Shown piece by piece: positions 7,476-15,771 of a stretch of DNA of 32,942 bases. The number at the start of each line of letters is the position of its first letter. Within the stretch, counting starts at the first letter, position 1. The position numbers and the translations under genes are program-made. Under the pieces are notes generated by a model. It searched no databases and had not been told where the DNA came from. It saw nothing but the letters and a program-made list of their open reading frames with translations. This DNA comes from an uncultured Ruminococcus sp. (GTDB lineage: Bacteria; Bacillota; Clostridia; Oscillospirales; Acutalibacteraceae), in contig CACZYP010000048.1 in NCBI GenBank assembly GCA_902785425.1, positions 1 through 32,942 on the forward strand. Reading direction: 5' to 3'.

Positions 7476-7979
7476 TCAACAAGGTTGCTGTTGAAATGAT
7501 AATTCAAGCCCCATAGTTTTTGATTCTATCCGATGAAGCTCTCCGCTTTTGCGGTCACAGGTCAGGGTGTATTTTATGCCGTTGAGTTCACCGGTGTATT
7601 CTGCCTCTTTGTCGGATGTAATGGCGCTTGAAAGAGCGTTTTCTTCGGCGGCGTCTTTCAGTATGCCGAACAATATCTGCGGCAGGGCATTGCTGCTGAG
7701 ATCGTTTTTGTCGCTCTTTACGCTGAGTTCTCCGAGCGATATGCGGCAGCCTGTGCCGTCAAATGAGTAAGTAATACCGTCTGCACTGACTTCTGTGCAG
7801 ACGGTATTGTTTGTAAGCGTGATGCTTGTTCCTATACCTTTATACGTCACATCTGCCAAAGCCGAAGACAGCTCCAGCTTTGGCGGTGCAGGGGTGCTTT
7901 CCGTCAGCGTACACGCCGACATGAAAACACCGAGGAAAACTATACCTATAACAGAAATAAGCCTTCTTATAAGTATCAC
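7476..7979 (-). CDS. Putative lipoprotein, unknown function
   Basis: 167 residues. The N-terminus is a lipoprotein signal: Arg5-Arg6, a hydrophobic core and a lipobox ending MSAC with the lipidated Cys about residue 23, so the mature protein should be anchored on the outer face of the membrane. The rest is a mix of beta-strand-like segments (GITYSFDGTGCRISLGELS, KYTLTCDRKSGELHRIES) that I cannot assign to a family. The start is a GTG at 7979 with a weak AAGAGAG ribosome site. It lies about 120 nt downstream of nnrD on the same strand and might be read with it. The final residues QQQPC run up to a repeat module, so the exact C-terminus may be influenced by it. Confidence 0.7.
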   Translation of the reverse strand: MILIRRLISVIGIVFLGVFMSACTLTESTPAPPKLELSSALADVTYKGIGTSITLTNNTVCTEVSADGITYSFDGTGCRISLGELSVKSDKNDLSSNALPQILFGILKDAAEENALSSAITSDKEAEYTGELNGIKYTLTCDRKSGELHRIESKTMGLELSFQQQPC

Positions 7980-8101
7980 ACTCTCTTATTAAAATTTGTA
8001 TAGTGTCTGTTTAATATGCTTCAGCGGAATAACTTCGTGCTTTATTCGCTGATACGATCCGGCTTGCCGCAGCCGTGTCCTGCCATTCCACGTTAAAACT
8101 A

Positions 8102-8995
8102 TCAGATTATATACTTCATAGCATTGATAACGTCTCTTCCCGTGACACAGGGGGTGCCGATGTCGTCTATGCATTCGTCTGCCGCAAAGCCGTGAAGATA
8201 TGCACCTGCTGCCGCTGCATGGAGAGGGTCTGTTCCCTGGCACAGCAGTGCGCCTATCACGCCTGCAAGCACGTCTCCGCTGCCTCCTTTTGCAAGACAG
8301 CCGTTGCCTGTGGGATTGATGAATGTCTCGTCGCCGTCGGTGATTATAGTGCCTGCGCCCTTTAGTACGACTACGCAGCCAAGCTCACGAGCCGTTTCTT
8401 CGGCAAGCTTCTGCCTGTTCTCCTGCACCGATGAAACGGTAGTCCTGCAAAGACGAGCCATCTCGCCGGGGTGCGGCGTGATAATTGTGGGGAAAGTGCG
8501 GTCTTTGAGGATATCGGTGTGATCGGCAATGCAGTTAAGGCCGTCTGCATCTATCAGAAGCGGCTTTTCGCACGTCTTGATAACGGCGTCGGTGATCGCT
8601 TTCGTGTCGTCTGTCACACGCAGGCCGCAGCCTATAACTACCGCTGTGCTTTTGTTTGCTTCGCCTGTTATCGTGCCGATATCTTCCGCTCTGAGCGTGC
8701 CTTCCTCTGAAGCAGGCAGGGGAACGAAAACATTCTCCCAAAGATTAGAAGCCGCAATGGGGTAGATGGTGTCGGGCAGAATCATCTTGACAAGACCTGC
8801 ACCCGTTGTAACGGCAGCACTTCCGCAAAGCATAGCGGCGCCTGCCATTCCATAGCTTCCGCAAATACACGAAAGCGTGCCGAACGTACCCTTATTGCAG
8901 TCATCATCACGCATTTCGTTCAGTCTGTCTATAACTCGTTCGTAGTTCACGGCAGCCGCAATATCGGCGTTTTTTGTAAAGCTGAACATTTTCAT
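8102..8995 (-). CDS. nnrD: ADP-dependent NAD(P)H-hydrate dehydratase
   Basis: 297 residues, a stand-alone YjeF C-terminal (CARKD) domain in the ribokinase-like fold. Visible signatures are GSYGMAGAAMLCG near residues 46-58, the metal/nucleotide segment TPHPGEMARLC (about 175), and the catalytic GSGDVLAGVIGALL (about 233-246). The enzyme repairs hydrated NADH and NADPH in the cytoplasm, using ADP to dehydrate the S epimer. In many bacteria it is fused to the epimerase NnrE; here no epimerase domain is present in the gene or beside it, so the epimerase must be elsewhere or absent. The ATG at 8995 is preceded by GAAAGGCGG. A lipoprotein gene follows in the same direction. Confidence 0.93.
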   Translation of the reverse strand: MKMFSFTKNADIAAAVNYERVIDRLNEMRDDDCNKGTFGTLSCICGSYGMAGAAMLCGSAAVTTGAGLVKMILPDTIYPIAASNLWENVFVPLPASEEGTLRAEDIGTITGEANKSTAVVIGCGLRVTDDTKAITDAVIKTCEKPLLIDADGLNCIADHTDILKDRTFPTIITPHPGEMARLCRTTVSSVQENRQKLAEETARELGCVVVLKGAGTIITDGDETFINPTGNGCLAKGGSGDVLAGVIGALLCQGTDPLHAAAAGAYLHGFAADECIDDIGTPCVTGRDVINAMKYII

Positions 8996-9255
8996 TCTCG
9001 TACCGCCTTTCGTATAATATAATGCTTGTTTTAAAAATATTATTCATCGCAAACAGAAAATTATTCAAAAAGCAGCGGCGCTCTGCCGCTGCTTTCAACT
9101 TATCGAAAAAATAAAAAAGATCATATCCTAAAGTTTTTGCCCCGCTTTTTTCAAAAAGCGGGCGGGTGGCGGGTTGCAAGGGGTGCGGTCGTTTCATGCA
9201 ATCTGACTAAAAATCTGACGGCGCAATATGGGCGCTCGATTTAATCAGTGCTTCC
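8996..9255. other. Intergenic region with repeats between nnrD and the DUF6106-like gene
   Basis: Holds the nnrD ribosome site, an AAAGCAGCGG/CCGCTGCTTT hairpin near 9070-9093 that may terminate the upstream DUF6106-like transcript, a GCCCCGC/GCGGGC hairpin (9139-9163) shared with 14004-14028, and the right half of a GGAACC-family element (9183-9255). No gene was seen. Confidence 0.55.
9183..9255. repeat. GGAACC-family miniature element, right-end part
   Basis: The stretch from GCGGTCGTTTCATGCAATCT to GATTTAATCAGTGCTTCC matches the right half of the family (compare 23882-23954, and 13890-13919 for the overlap with left-half copies). Its tip abuts the stop codon of the DUF6106-like gene, which reads TAA then GGAAGC on the minus strand. 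Confidence 0.7.
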
Positions 9256-9873
9256 TTAGTCTTTCTTTTCAAGTGAAGTCTTTTTCTTTACGCTCTCGGA
9301 TTTAGCGCTTGATGCGCTGCCTGCCTTGAACGTACCGTTCTTGATGAACTCGGTCTTGATGTTCGTTCTGAGGTAAGGCTTCATCGTTTCGAGCGTCTTC
9401 TGATCGGGAGAGAAGAACAAAAGACAGTCGCCGTTGAACTTTTCAAGATGCATCTCGCATGCGTATACGTCGTCGCCGTTTTCGGTCGCACTTGCGTTAA
9501 AGACCTTTTTGAAGCTCTTGCCTTCGATATCTGCGTCGGCAAGCTTGCGCATTGTGTTGATCTTCTTGATGTCAACGCTGATAATGCGCTTGCGGCTGCG
9601 CTTTGCCGTTATTTTGTCGATCGTGATATTGCTGTTAGTAACTGCGTATTCGTACTCGACATAAAGCCCCGTAACGAGATAGTACGAGCCATAGATCGCA
9701 AAGAACATCGCACAGATAGAAACGATCACAAAGTAGCGTGTGCCTATGTTGAAATAGCCGAGCAGGAAAAATATCGCAGGCACTGCAAATATCAGCAGAA
9801 GCAATACGATAAGCTTTACTGCATGCTTTGCGTTGTTTTTCCTGACAACGAGCTGTTCGTTAAATGAATCCAT
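9256..9873 (-). CDS. DUF6106-like membrane protein
   Basis: 205 residues. Two hydrophobic stretches (about 21-40 and 46-70) are followed by a soluble domain with YEYAVTNSNITIDKI, KRIISVDIKKI and LLFFSPDQKTLE, and a Lys/Ser-rich tail ending KKTSLEKKD. This layout matches uncharacterised Clostridia proteins grouped, as far as I remember, under DUF6106; the first residues MDSFNEQLVVRK fit that family. No function is known; the soluble part has a PH-like pattern and may face the cytoplasm. It has its own consensus promoter (9909-9937). A GGAACC-family element lies immediately after its stop codon. Confidence 0.8.
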   Translation of the reverse strand: MDSFNEQLVVRKNNAKHAVKLIVLLLLIFAVPAIFFLLGYFNIGTRYFVIVSICAMFFAIYGSYYLVTGLYVEYEYAVTNSNITIDKITAKRSRKRIISVDIKKINTMRKLADADIEGKSFKKVFNASATENGDDVYACEMHLEKFNGDCLLFFSPDQKTLETMKPYLRTNIKTEFIKNGTFKAGSASSAKSESVKKKTSLEKKD

Positions 9874-9908
9874 TGTTTTTCACTCCGATTTTCGTAATAT
9901 GTATTCTT

Positions 9909-9937
9909 ATAATAGCATATTACTGTATTATTGTCAA
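9909..9937 (-). promoter_or_regulatory. Promoter of the DUF6106-like gene
   Basis: Read on the minus strand: TTGACA (9937-9932), 17-nt spacer, TATTAT (9914-9909) with an upstream TGC giving an extended -10. It lies about 35 nt before the start codon. Confidence 0.75.
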
Positions 9938-9999
9938 AGATTTTGTGTAAAACGCTTGCTTCATGGAAAAAGAAAACTTTTTATTTTATCTTCGTACTC

Positions 10000-10028
10000 T
10001 TGAAAACATATCCGGTTCGTGATATAAT
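10000..10028 (+). promoter_or_regulatory. pheST promoter
   Basis: TTGAAA (10000-10005), 17-nt spacer and TATAAT (10023-10028) with TGA in front (extended -10). It directs transcription into the T-box leader. Confidence 0.85.
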
Positions 10029-10049
10029 AAGCTGTAATCGTAAACGTAT

Positions 10050-10323
10050 ATCCAAAACGCTGTGATGAAGCAAAGTACGAGGGCAGTTAAGCATTACAGA
10101 GAGAGCGGACTGTGGCTGAGATCCGCTTGTGCAGTGTCATTCGGAAATTTCACTTCGGAGCGGCAGAGCTGAACGCAATACGCCTGTAGGCTCTGACGGC
10201 AAAGCACCGTTAATCGCTTATAAGAGTGTCCTGTGCAGCTTTTGCAGCAAGGACAGAATACGGGTGGTACCACGGCATGTTCGTCCCTTGGAAATGACAG
10301 ATCATTTTCAAGGGGCTTTTTTT
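10050..10323 (+). promoter_or_regulatory. T-box leader responding to uncharged tRNA-Phe
   Basis: Canonical T-box parts are in order: the AGTA motif (10074-10077), the GAGAGCGG/GGCTGAGATCCGC stem I head, a specifier region with a TTC phenylalanine codon at 10149-10151 followed by A, and the T-box GGGTGGTACCACGG (about 10262-10275). The UGGU in the T-box bulge fits the ACCA end of a tRNA with discriminator A, as in tRNA-Phe. Uncharged tRNA would stabilise the antiterminator and allow pheST transcription. A second TTC at 10154-10156 is close by, so the exact specifier position needs folding. Confidence 0.92.
10285..10323 (+). terminator. T-box-controlled terminator before pheS
   Basis: CCCTTGGAAATGA pairs with TCATTTTCAAGGGG and is followed by seven or more T residues. 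Part of the left arm (CGTCCC) also belongs to the antiterminator. Confidence 0.88.
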
Positions 10324-10361
10324 GGATATCGGGTCGAATCTATGTGAAAGGAATTGAAAAT

Positions 10362-11384
10362 ATGAAACAAAAGCTTGAAGAGATCCGTGAGCGGGCTCGT
10401 GCAGAGCTTGAAGCGGCTTCCGTTGTTGAAGATATCGAAGCGCTCAGGATCAAGTATGCAGGTAAAAAAGGCGAACTGACCAATATTTTGAAGCAGATGG
10501 GCAAGCTTTCGCCCGAAGAGCGCCCTGTTGTGGGTCAGCTTGCAAACGAGGTCCGCTCGTTTATCGAGAATGCTGTAGAAAAGAAAAAGGCGGAGCTTGC
10601 AGAGGCTATGCTCGAAAAGCAGCTTGAAGAGGAGAAGCTTGATGTAACTCTTCCGGCAGACGTAACTCCGCTCGGCCATAAGCACCCGCTTTCGATCGTG
10701 CTTGACGAGATCAAAGAAATATTCGTAGGCATGGGCTTTGAGATCGTTGACGGCCCCGAGGTAGAGTACGACTACTACAATTTCGAGGCTCTCAATATCC
10801 CGAAGGATCACCCTGCAAGAGATACACAGGATACATTCTACATCACAGACAATATCCTGCTCAGAACACAGACTTCCCCCGTACAGGTTCGTGTAATGGA
10901 GAAGCAGAAGCCGCCGATAAGAATTATTTCGCCCGGACGTGTATTCAGAAGCGACGCAGTAGACGCAACACACTCTCCGCTGTTCCATCAGATCGAGGGT
11001 CTTGTTGTCGATAAGGATATCACATTTGCAGACCTCAAGGGAACGCTTGAAACGTTCATCAAGCGCCTTTACGGCGAAGAGAGCGTAGTACGTTTCCGTC
11101 CGCACCACTTCCCGTTCACAGAGCCGAGCGCCGAGGTTGACGTTCAGTGCTTCTCGTGTAAGGGTAAGGGCTGCCGTGTGTGCAAGAACGAGGGCTGGAT
11201 CGAGATCCTCGGCTGCGGCATGGTACACCCGAAGGTTCTCGAAAACTGCGGTATCGATCCCGAGGTATATTCGGGTTTTGCACTCGGTCTCGGTCTTGAG
11301 CGTGTAGCAATGCGCCGCTACGGTGTTGACGACATGCGTCTGTTCTTTGACAACGACACAAGATTCCTGTCGCAGTTTGAATAA
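10362..11384 (+). CDS. pheS: Phenylalanyl-tRNA synthetase alpha subunit
   Basis: 340 residues, normal for PheS. An N-terminal coiled-coil (1-90) rich in Glu/Lys/Ala is followed by the class II catalytic core, with motif 2 around [12 protein letters not shown] and motif 3 [18 protein letters not shown]. The cysteine-bearing segment [12 protein letters not shown] near residue 262 is common in Firmicutes PheS. Together with PheT it forms the alpha2-beta2 enzyme that charges tRNA-Phe in the cytoplasm. The ATG at 10362 is chosen because GAAAGGAATT precedes it and because longer in-frame starts (from 10233) would lie inside the T-box leader. pheT starts 15 nt after the stop. Confidence 0.97.
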   Translation: MKQKLEEIRERARAELEAASVVEDIEALRIKYAGKKGELTNILKQMGKLSPEERPVVGQLANEVRSFIENAVEKKKAELAEAMLEKQLEEEKLDVTLPADVTPLGHKHPLSIVLDEIKEIFVGMGFEIVDGPEVEYDYYNFEALNIPKDHPARDTQDTFYITDNILLRTQTSPVQVRVMEKQKPPIRIISPGRVFRSDAVDATHSPLFHQIEGLVVDKDITFADLKGTLETFIKRLYGEESVVRFRPHHFPFTEPSAEVDVQCFSCKGKGCRVCKNEGWIEILGCGMVHPKVLENCGIDPEVYSGFALGLGLERVAMRRYGVDDMRLFFDNDTRFLSQFE

Positions 11385-11399
11385 TAGGGGGGACTTGCT

Positions 11400-13793
11400 A
11401 TGAATTTATCACTCAGATGGTTAAAGGAATTTGTAGATATCGGAGAGGTAGAGCCGAGAGAGTTCTCCGAAGCTATGACAATGAGCGGCTCTAAGGTAGA
11501 GCTGTTTGAAAAAGAGGGCGAGCACATCGACAAGATCGTTGTCGGCAAGATCATCGCCACGGAAAAGCACCCCGATGCAGACAAGCTCATCGTGTGCAAG
11601 GTGGATATCGGTGAGGAGATACAGGTAGTTACAAACTGCACTTATCTCAAAGAGGGCGACTTCGTTCCCGTTATTCTCGACAAGGGTCATTACTATGAAG
11701 GCTCTGCCGTAAAGCAGCTCAAAAAGGGCAAGATGAGAGGCGTTCTCAGCGAGGGTATGTTCTGCTCCGTTACGTCGCTCGGTCTTACCGATCATGAGTT
11801 CCCGTATACAGATCCCGAAAAGGTATTTATCCTTCAGGACGATCCCGATCTGAAACCCGTTCCCGGCGCAGACATCAAGGACGTTCTCGGTTACAACGAC
11901 ATAAAGGTAGAGTTTGAGATCACTTCAAACCGTCCCGACTGCTTCTCCGTTATCGGTCTTGCAAGAGAGGCTGCCGCTACATTCGGCAAGGAGCTTAAAC
12001 TCCATACTCCCGAAGTTAAGACATGCGGCAAGTCGAGCGAGGGCATGCTTTCCGTAAAGGTGCATGAGCCTGAGCTTTGCCCGATATACAGCGCAAGAAT
12101 AGTTGAAAACGTTCGTGTAAAGCCCTCTCCGCTGTGGCTTCGTGAGCGTCTCAGAGCTATGGGCGTAAGACCTATCAACAACATCGTTGATATCACAAAC
12201 TACGTAATGCTTGAGTACGGTCAGCCGATGCACGCATTTGACCTGCGCTTCATCAAGGACGGTAAGATCAACGTCCGCCTTGCAAAGGACGGCGAGAAGA
12301 TCACAACGCTCGACGGTATCGACAGAGAGCTTACAAGCTCCAACCTCGTTATCGCAGACGCAGAGAAGCCCGTAGCTATCGCAGGCGTAATGGGCGGCGA
12401 GTACAGCGGTATCATGGACGATACAACGACTATCGTTTTCGAGTGCGCAAACTTCAACGGCCCCTCCGTTCGTCTTACGGCGAAGTCTCAGAACATGAGA
12501 ACGGATTCTTCCGCACGCTACGAAAAGGGTCTTGACCCGAACGCAGTTCTTCCTGCTCTCGACAGAGCGTGCGAGCTTGTAGAGCTTCTTGATGCAGGCG
12601 ATGTTCTTGACGGTACTATCGTTGATGACAATTCCGCAAGAGAGCCGCTTCGCATAAAGCTCAATGCAGACTGGGTAAACCATTTCCTCAACACAGACCT
12701 TACGTTCGATCAGATGAAGGCTATACTCGAAAAGATCGACTGCAAGCTTGACGGCGACGAGATCATCGTTCCGACATTCCGTCCCGATCTGCTTCACAAG
12801 GCTGATATCGCAGAGGAGATCGCTCGTTTCTACGGCTATAATACTATCGAATCTACTCCGCTTTCAGGCGGCGCACAGGGCAAGTTCTCCGTTCGTCAGA
12901 AGTTCGATATGAACATTACAGATACGCTTATCGCTCTCGGTCTTGACGAGATCATGACATATTCGTTCATCAGCCCCAAGTACTACAACAAGGTAATGAT
13001 GCCCGAGGATCACAAGCTGAGAAACTCCGTAGTTATCTCTAATCCGCTCGGCGAGGATACATCGATCATGAGAACGATCGCTCTGCCCTCTATGCTTGAG
13101 ATACTTGCAAAGAACTACAACAACAGAAACGATCACGCTTATCTGTTTGAGATCGCCCGTGAGTACCGTCCGACAACTCCCGATAAGCTCCCCGATGAGA
13201 AGAACGTTCTCACAGTCGGCATGTACGGCGGAAACGTTGACTTCTTCAAGGCAAAGGGCGTTGCGGAAGAGGTAATGATCCGCTCCGGGGTTGAGAATTA
13301 CGAATTCGAGCAGGCGACGGATATGTTTGCATATCATCCCGGACGCTGCGCAAAGATCATTGTTGAGGGTGAAGTTATCGGTATCCTCGGTGAGATCCAC
13401 CCGAAAGTACAGCAGAATTACGGTATCGGCACACGCATCTATGCGTTCTCGATCAACACAGACAAGCTCTTTGCTAATGCAGAGCTTGAAAAGCACTACA
13501 AGCCGCTTCCGAAGTACCCTGCCGTAACGAGAGATATCGCCGTTACATGCAGCAGAGAGACGCCTGTTGCGGCTCTTGAAAAGGCTATCAGAGAGGGTGC
13601 AGGAAAGTATCTTGAATCAGTTAAGCTGTTCGACGTATATCAGGGCAAGCAGATCGCAGAGGGCTTGAAGAGCGCAGCGTTCAGCCTTGTTCTCAGAAGC
13701 AGCGAAGGCACGCTCACAGACGAACAGGCAGCTTCGGCTATGAATAAGGCTATCAAGGCTCTTGAGAAGATCGGAGCAACGCTGAGAAGCTAA
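11400..13793 (+). CDS. pheT: Phenylalanyl-tRNA synthetase beta subunit
   Basis: 797 residues, full length. In order: an EMAP/tRNA-binding OB domain (about 40-150), the B3/B4 editing domain beginning near FEITSNRPDCFSVIGLARE, the B5 domain, the inactive catalytic-like core (about 480-690), and the C-terminal ferredoxin-fold anticodon-binding domain (KPLPKYPAVTRDIAVTC onward). It binds tRNA-Phe and hydrolyses misacylated Tyr-tRNA-Phe. ATAGGGGGGA before the ATG serves as ribosome site. It is co-transcribed with pheS under the T-box. The stop codon TAA is followed at once by a GGAACC-family element, with no ordinary terminator seen between them. Confidence 0.97.
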   Translation: MNLSLRWLKEFVDIGEVEPREFSEAMTMSGSKVELFEKEGEHIDKIVVGKIIATEKHPDADKLIVCKVDIGEEIQVVTNCTYLKEGDFVPVILDKGHYYEGSAVKQLKKGKMRGVLSEGMFCSVTSLGLTDHEFPYTDPEKVFILQDDPDLKPVPGADIKDVLGYNDIKVEFEITSNRPDCFSVIGLAREAAATFGKELKLHTPEVKTCGKSSEGMLSVKVHEPELCPIYSARIVENVRVKPSPLWLRERLRAMGVRPINNIVDITNYVMLEYGQPMHAFDLRFIKDGKINVRLAKDGEKITTLDGIDRELTSSNLVIADAEKPVAIAGVMGGEYSGIMDDTTTIVFECANFNGPSVRLTAKSQNMRTDSSARYEKGLDPNAVLPALDRACELVELLDAGDVLDGTIVDDNSAREPLRIKLNADWVNHFLNTDLTFDQMKAILEKIDCKLDGDEIIVPTFRPDLLHKADIAEEIARFYGYNTIESTPLSGGAQGKFSVRQKFDMNITDTLIALGLDEIMTYSFISPKYYNKVMMPEDHKLRNSVVISNPLGEDTSIMRTIALPSMLEILAKNYNNRNDHAYLFEIAREYRPTTPDKLPDEKNVLTVGMYGGNVDFFKAKGVAEEVMIRSGVENYEFEQATDMFAYHPGRCAKIIVEGEVIGILGEIHPKVQQNYGIGTRIYAFSINTDKLFANAELEKHYKPLPKYPAVTRDIAVTCSRETPVAALEKAIREGAGKYLESVKLFDVYQGKQIAEGLKSAAFSLVLRSSEGTLTDEQAASAMNKAIKALEKIGATLRS

Positions 13794-13919
13794 GGAACCA
13801 CTGAATAAATCACGCCCTACGGGCTGAGCACCCATCTTGCTTGCATCTTTTTGTCATCTTGCACTCAACTCCCTTGAAATACGTCAGTATTCCTGCGGTC
13901 GTTTCATGCAATCTGACTA
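13794..13919. repeat. GGAACC-family miniature element, left-end part
   Basis: It starts GGAACCACTGAATAAATC directly after the pheT stop codon. It shares the following 45 or so bp (to GCATCTTTT) with 25520-25577, then continues to TTTCATGCAATCTGACTA like 9183-9210. The right terminus is missing; GAAAATTGCGG-type repeat sequence follows. Confidence 0.75.
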
Positions 13920-13929
13920 CGCTTCTCAA

Positions 13930-14290
13930 ATGGAAAATTGCGGAAGCACTTCGTGCTTGAAGATTGTCGATAATAGCTAAGAAACGCACATCCGAAAGTT
14001 TTTGCCCCGCTTTTTTCAAAAAGCGGGCGGTTTCCAAAGGCAGAGCCTTTGGCCGCCGGAGGCATGCTTGAGCCCTTTTAGGGTGAATTTCCAAAACAGT
14101 CCGGTGGACTGTTTTGGAAAGAGGGGCATTTTGGCAGAAAATGCCCCTAAGCTGTCTATCGCATTAGGATTCCTCGCTGTAACACGGCGAGAAAAGAACT
14201 TTATCGACAGATCGGAAGCACTTCGTGCTTGATTTATATGATCAACTCGGCAAGCCGGGTTCCGCAACCACACACTTCACACTCTAAAAC
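13930..14290. repeat. Composite repeat block between pheT and rpmB
   Basis: In order: a GGAAAATTGCGG arm with AAGCACTTCGTGCTT (about 13944-13960), a GCCCCGC/GCGGGC hairpin (14004-14028), a hairpin cassette (14074-14150) that is the inverted copy of 21-95, a second AAGCACTTCGTGCTT (about 14216-14231), an AACTCGGCAAGCCGGGTT hairpin (about 14245-14262) and an ACACACTTCACACTC arm. No gene is credible in this 648-nt gap. Confidence 0.65.
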
Positions 14291-14375
14291 AAGTGTGATC
14301 GTGTTTTTCGTTGAAATTGTCCATAAATATAAACGCATATAATGCGATATTTTCAATTTATTTTTCAAAAACTAC

Positions 14376-14407
14376 TTGCATTTTTAAGTGAAATCTGTTA
14401 ATATAAT
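14376..14407 (+). promoter_or_regulatory. Probable rpmB promoter
   Basis: TTGCAT (14376-14381) stands 17 nt before TAATAT (14399-14404); a better -10, TATAAT (14402-14407), has a 20-nt spacer. It lies 35-40 nt before rpmB. Confidence 0.5.
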
Positions 14408-14441
14408 ATATGTTGCTAATTCAATTTAGGAGGTGCAGACA

Positions 14442-14630
14442 ATGGCAAAGTGTGATATCTGCGGTAAGGGCGTAACCTTTGGTATTAAGGTTTCTCACTC
14501 GCACAGACGTTCCAACAGAACTTGGAAGCCCAACGTTATGAAAGTTAAGGCTATCGTTGACGGCACACCGAAGCGTGTACATGCATGCACTCGCTGCCTG
14601 CGTTCCGGTAAGGTTACAAGAGCTGTTTGA
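14442..14630 (+). CDS. rpmB: 50S ribosomal protein L28 (zinc-ribbon form)
   Basis: 62 residues, full length. It starts MAKCDICGKG and carries paired cysteines C4/C7 and C49/C52, which make it the zinc-binding (C+) paralogue of L28. The central VSHSHRRSNRTWKPNV is characteristic of the family. It is part of the large ribosomal subunit. The ATG at 14442 has a strong AGGAGGTG ribosome site; an in-frame GTG at 14433 would overlap that site and is unlikely. Single gene with its own promoter and a clear terminator. Confidence 0.97.
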   Translation: MAKCDICGKGVTFGIKVSHSHRRSNRTWKPNVMKVKAIVDGTPKRVHACTRCLRSGKVTRAV

Positions 14631-14661
14631 TCTGATTACCGACAATTAAACAACGACTGAG

Positions 14662-14690
14662 AGGAGCTTGTCATATGCAGGCTCCTTTTT
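14662..14690 (+). terminator. rpmB terminator
   Basis: AGGAGC pairs with GCTCCT over a 13-nt loop that can add CTTG/CAGG-type pairing. TTTTT follows. Confidence 0.8.
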
Positions 14691-14726
14691 GTTATATTTT
14701 TTTACATAAATGGGAGGTGTTTGTTT

Positions 14727-15632
14727 ATGAGTAATTCTGTTTTTTGGCTTATTTTTGCTGCGATGTTGGCATTAGGCATAGTATTTGGCATTATACCGCT
14801 TGTTAAGTGCCTTCAAAGAAAAAAGCGCTGTACAAAGAGCGTAGACGCCGAGATAACCGGCTACAGCGATAAACGGAGCGGTTTTGTTGAGAATAACAGG
14901 CATTACAATGCGGAGTACAGATATCTGTATAACGGCATCGAGTACAACGCTTCCGGTGTTCCTCTTTTTTCTAAATCGGGAGCAACAGGCATTCATAAAA
15001 CTATTTTCGTAAACCCTATGAAGCCCGATGAGATATTTGAACCCGATGACCTGAAAAACAGAGTGGGAAGTTCAGCGTTTGTTCTCTTCGTGACGCTCGC
15101 TATTGCAGCAGTAGTCGGCAGTTCCCTTATGCCCAATTCAGACGCTAAGTTTTCTATTACACGCTTTATTAGCACAGCGTTTCCTATAGCGATTTTTGCG
15201 GCTTTCATTGTACCGATAACAATAGCGATCGTGATGTCGTTTAGGAAAAGCAAAAGATGTACATACGAGGTCAAGGGCGTTATTGCGGGCTATGAACAGC
15301 GTGAGGAGTGGGTAAATGAGCATTCAGCAGGCTCCGATACATCGAACTCGGTAAAGCGTACGTTTTACATAGAGCGCCTTAAGTTTTATTATAACGGCAT
15401 AGAATACGATGCCGACGGTTACAGAGCACCTGATACAAGCTTTCTTGGTAAGGTCGGAGACGTAAGAGAAATGCTCGTAAATCCTAATGATCTGTCTGAG
15501 TACAAGATCAAACGCCAAAAGCTGCAATTGGATCCTTCCGGCGCAAAAAGCTGTCTTTCGATCATTGTTGTCGTGCTTGTTGTCGTTGTAGGCTTCGGAA
15601 TATGGATCCATTATATGATGCACCCGCATTGA
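14727..15632 (+). CDS. Membrane protein with two DUF3592-like units
   Basis: 301 residues from the ATG at 14727 (GGGAGGTG precedes it; a TTG at 14721 is too close to that site). It shows an internal duplication: each half has hydrophobic helices, then a Cys-Thr start (CTKSVDAEITGY; CTYEVKGVIAGY), then YNGIEY (residues about 71 and 217) followed by a glycine segment and a VNP motif (FVNPMKPDEI; LVNPNDLSEY). This is the pattern of DUF3592-type membrane proteins of unknown function. The C-terminus ends in a further helix. The next gene carries a third copy of the same unit, so the pair probably arose by tandem duplication. Confidence 0.8.
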   Translation: MSNSVFWLIFAAMLALGIVFGIIPLVKCLQRKKRCTKSVDAEITGYSDKRSGFVENNRHYNAEYRYLYNGIEYNASGVPLFSKSGATGIHKTIFVNPMKPDEIFEPDDLKNRVGSSAFVLFVTLAIAAVVGSSLMPNSDAKFSITRFISTAFPIAIFAAFIVPITIAIVMSFRKSKRCTYEVKGVIAGYEQREEWVNEHSAGSDTSNSVKRTFYIERLKFYYNGIEYDADGYRAPDTSFLGKVGDVREMLVNPNDLSEYKIKRQKLQLDPSGAKSCLSIIVVVLVVVVGFGIWIHYMMHPH

Positions 15633-15771
15633 TAATTGAAAATGGACAATGGATAATTTCGGAGTCGCTTCGCTCTTGTTTTTAATATGGAATGTGGAAT
15701 ACAGGCGTGCGGTCGAGCGGCCGCAGTAAAAACGTTGCAGTTTTTTTATTATCTTAAGGATGGTGTGAAAT
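15633..15771. repeat. Repeat module between the two DUF3592-like genes
   Basis: A GATAATTGAAAATGGACAAT arm is followed by TTTCGGAGTCGCTTCGCTC, a T tract and a TGGAATGTGGAATAC arm (about 15632-15703). GCGGTCGAGCGGCCGC lies at about 15709-15724. The AAGGATGGTG ribosome site of the next gene follows. Confidence 0.55.
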
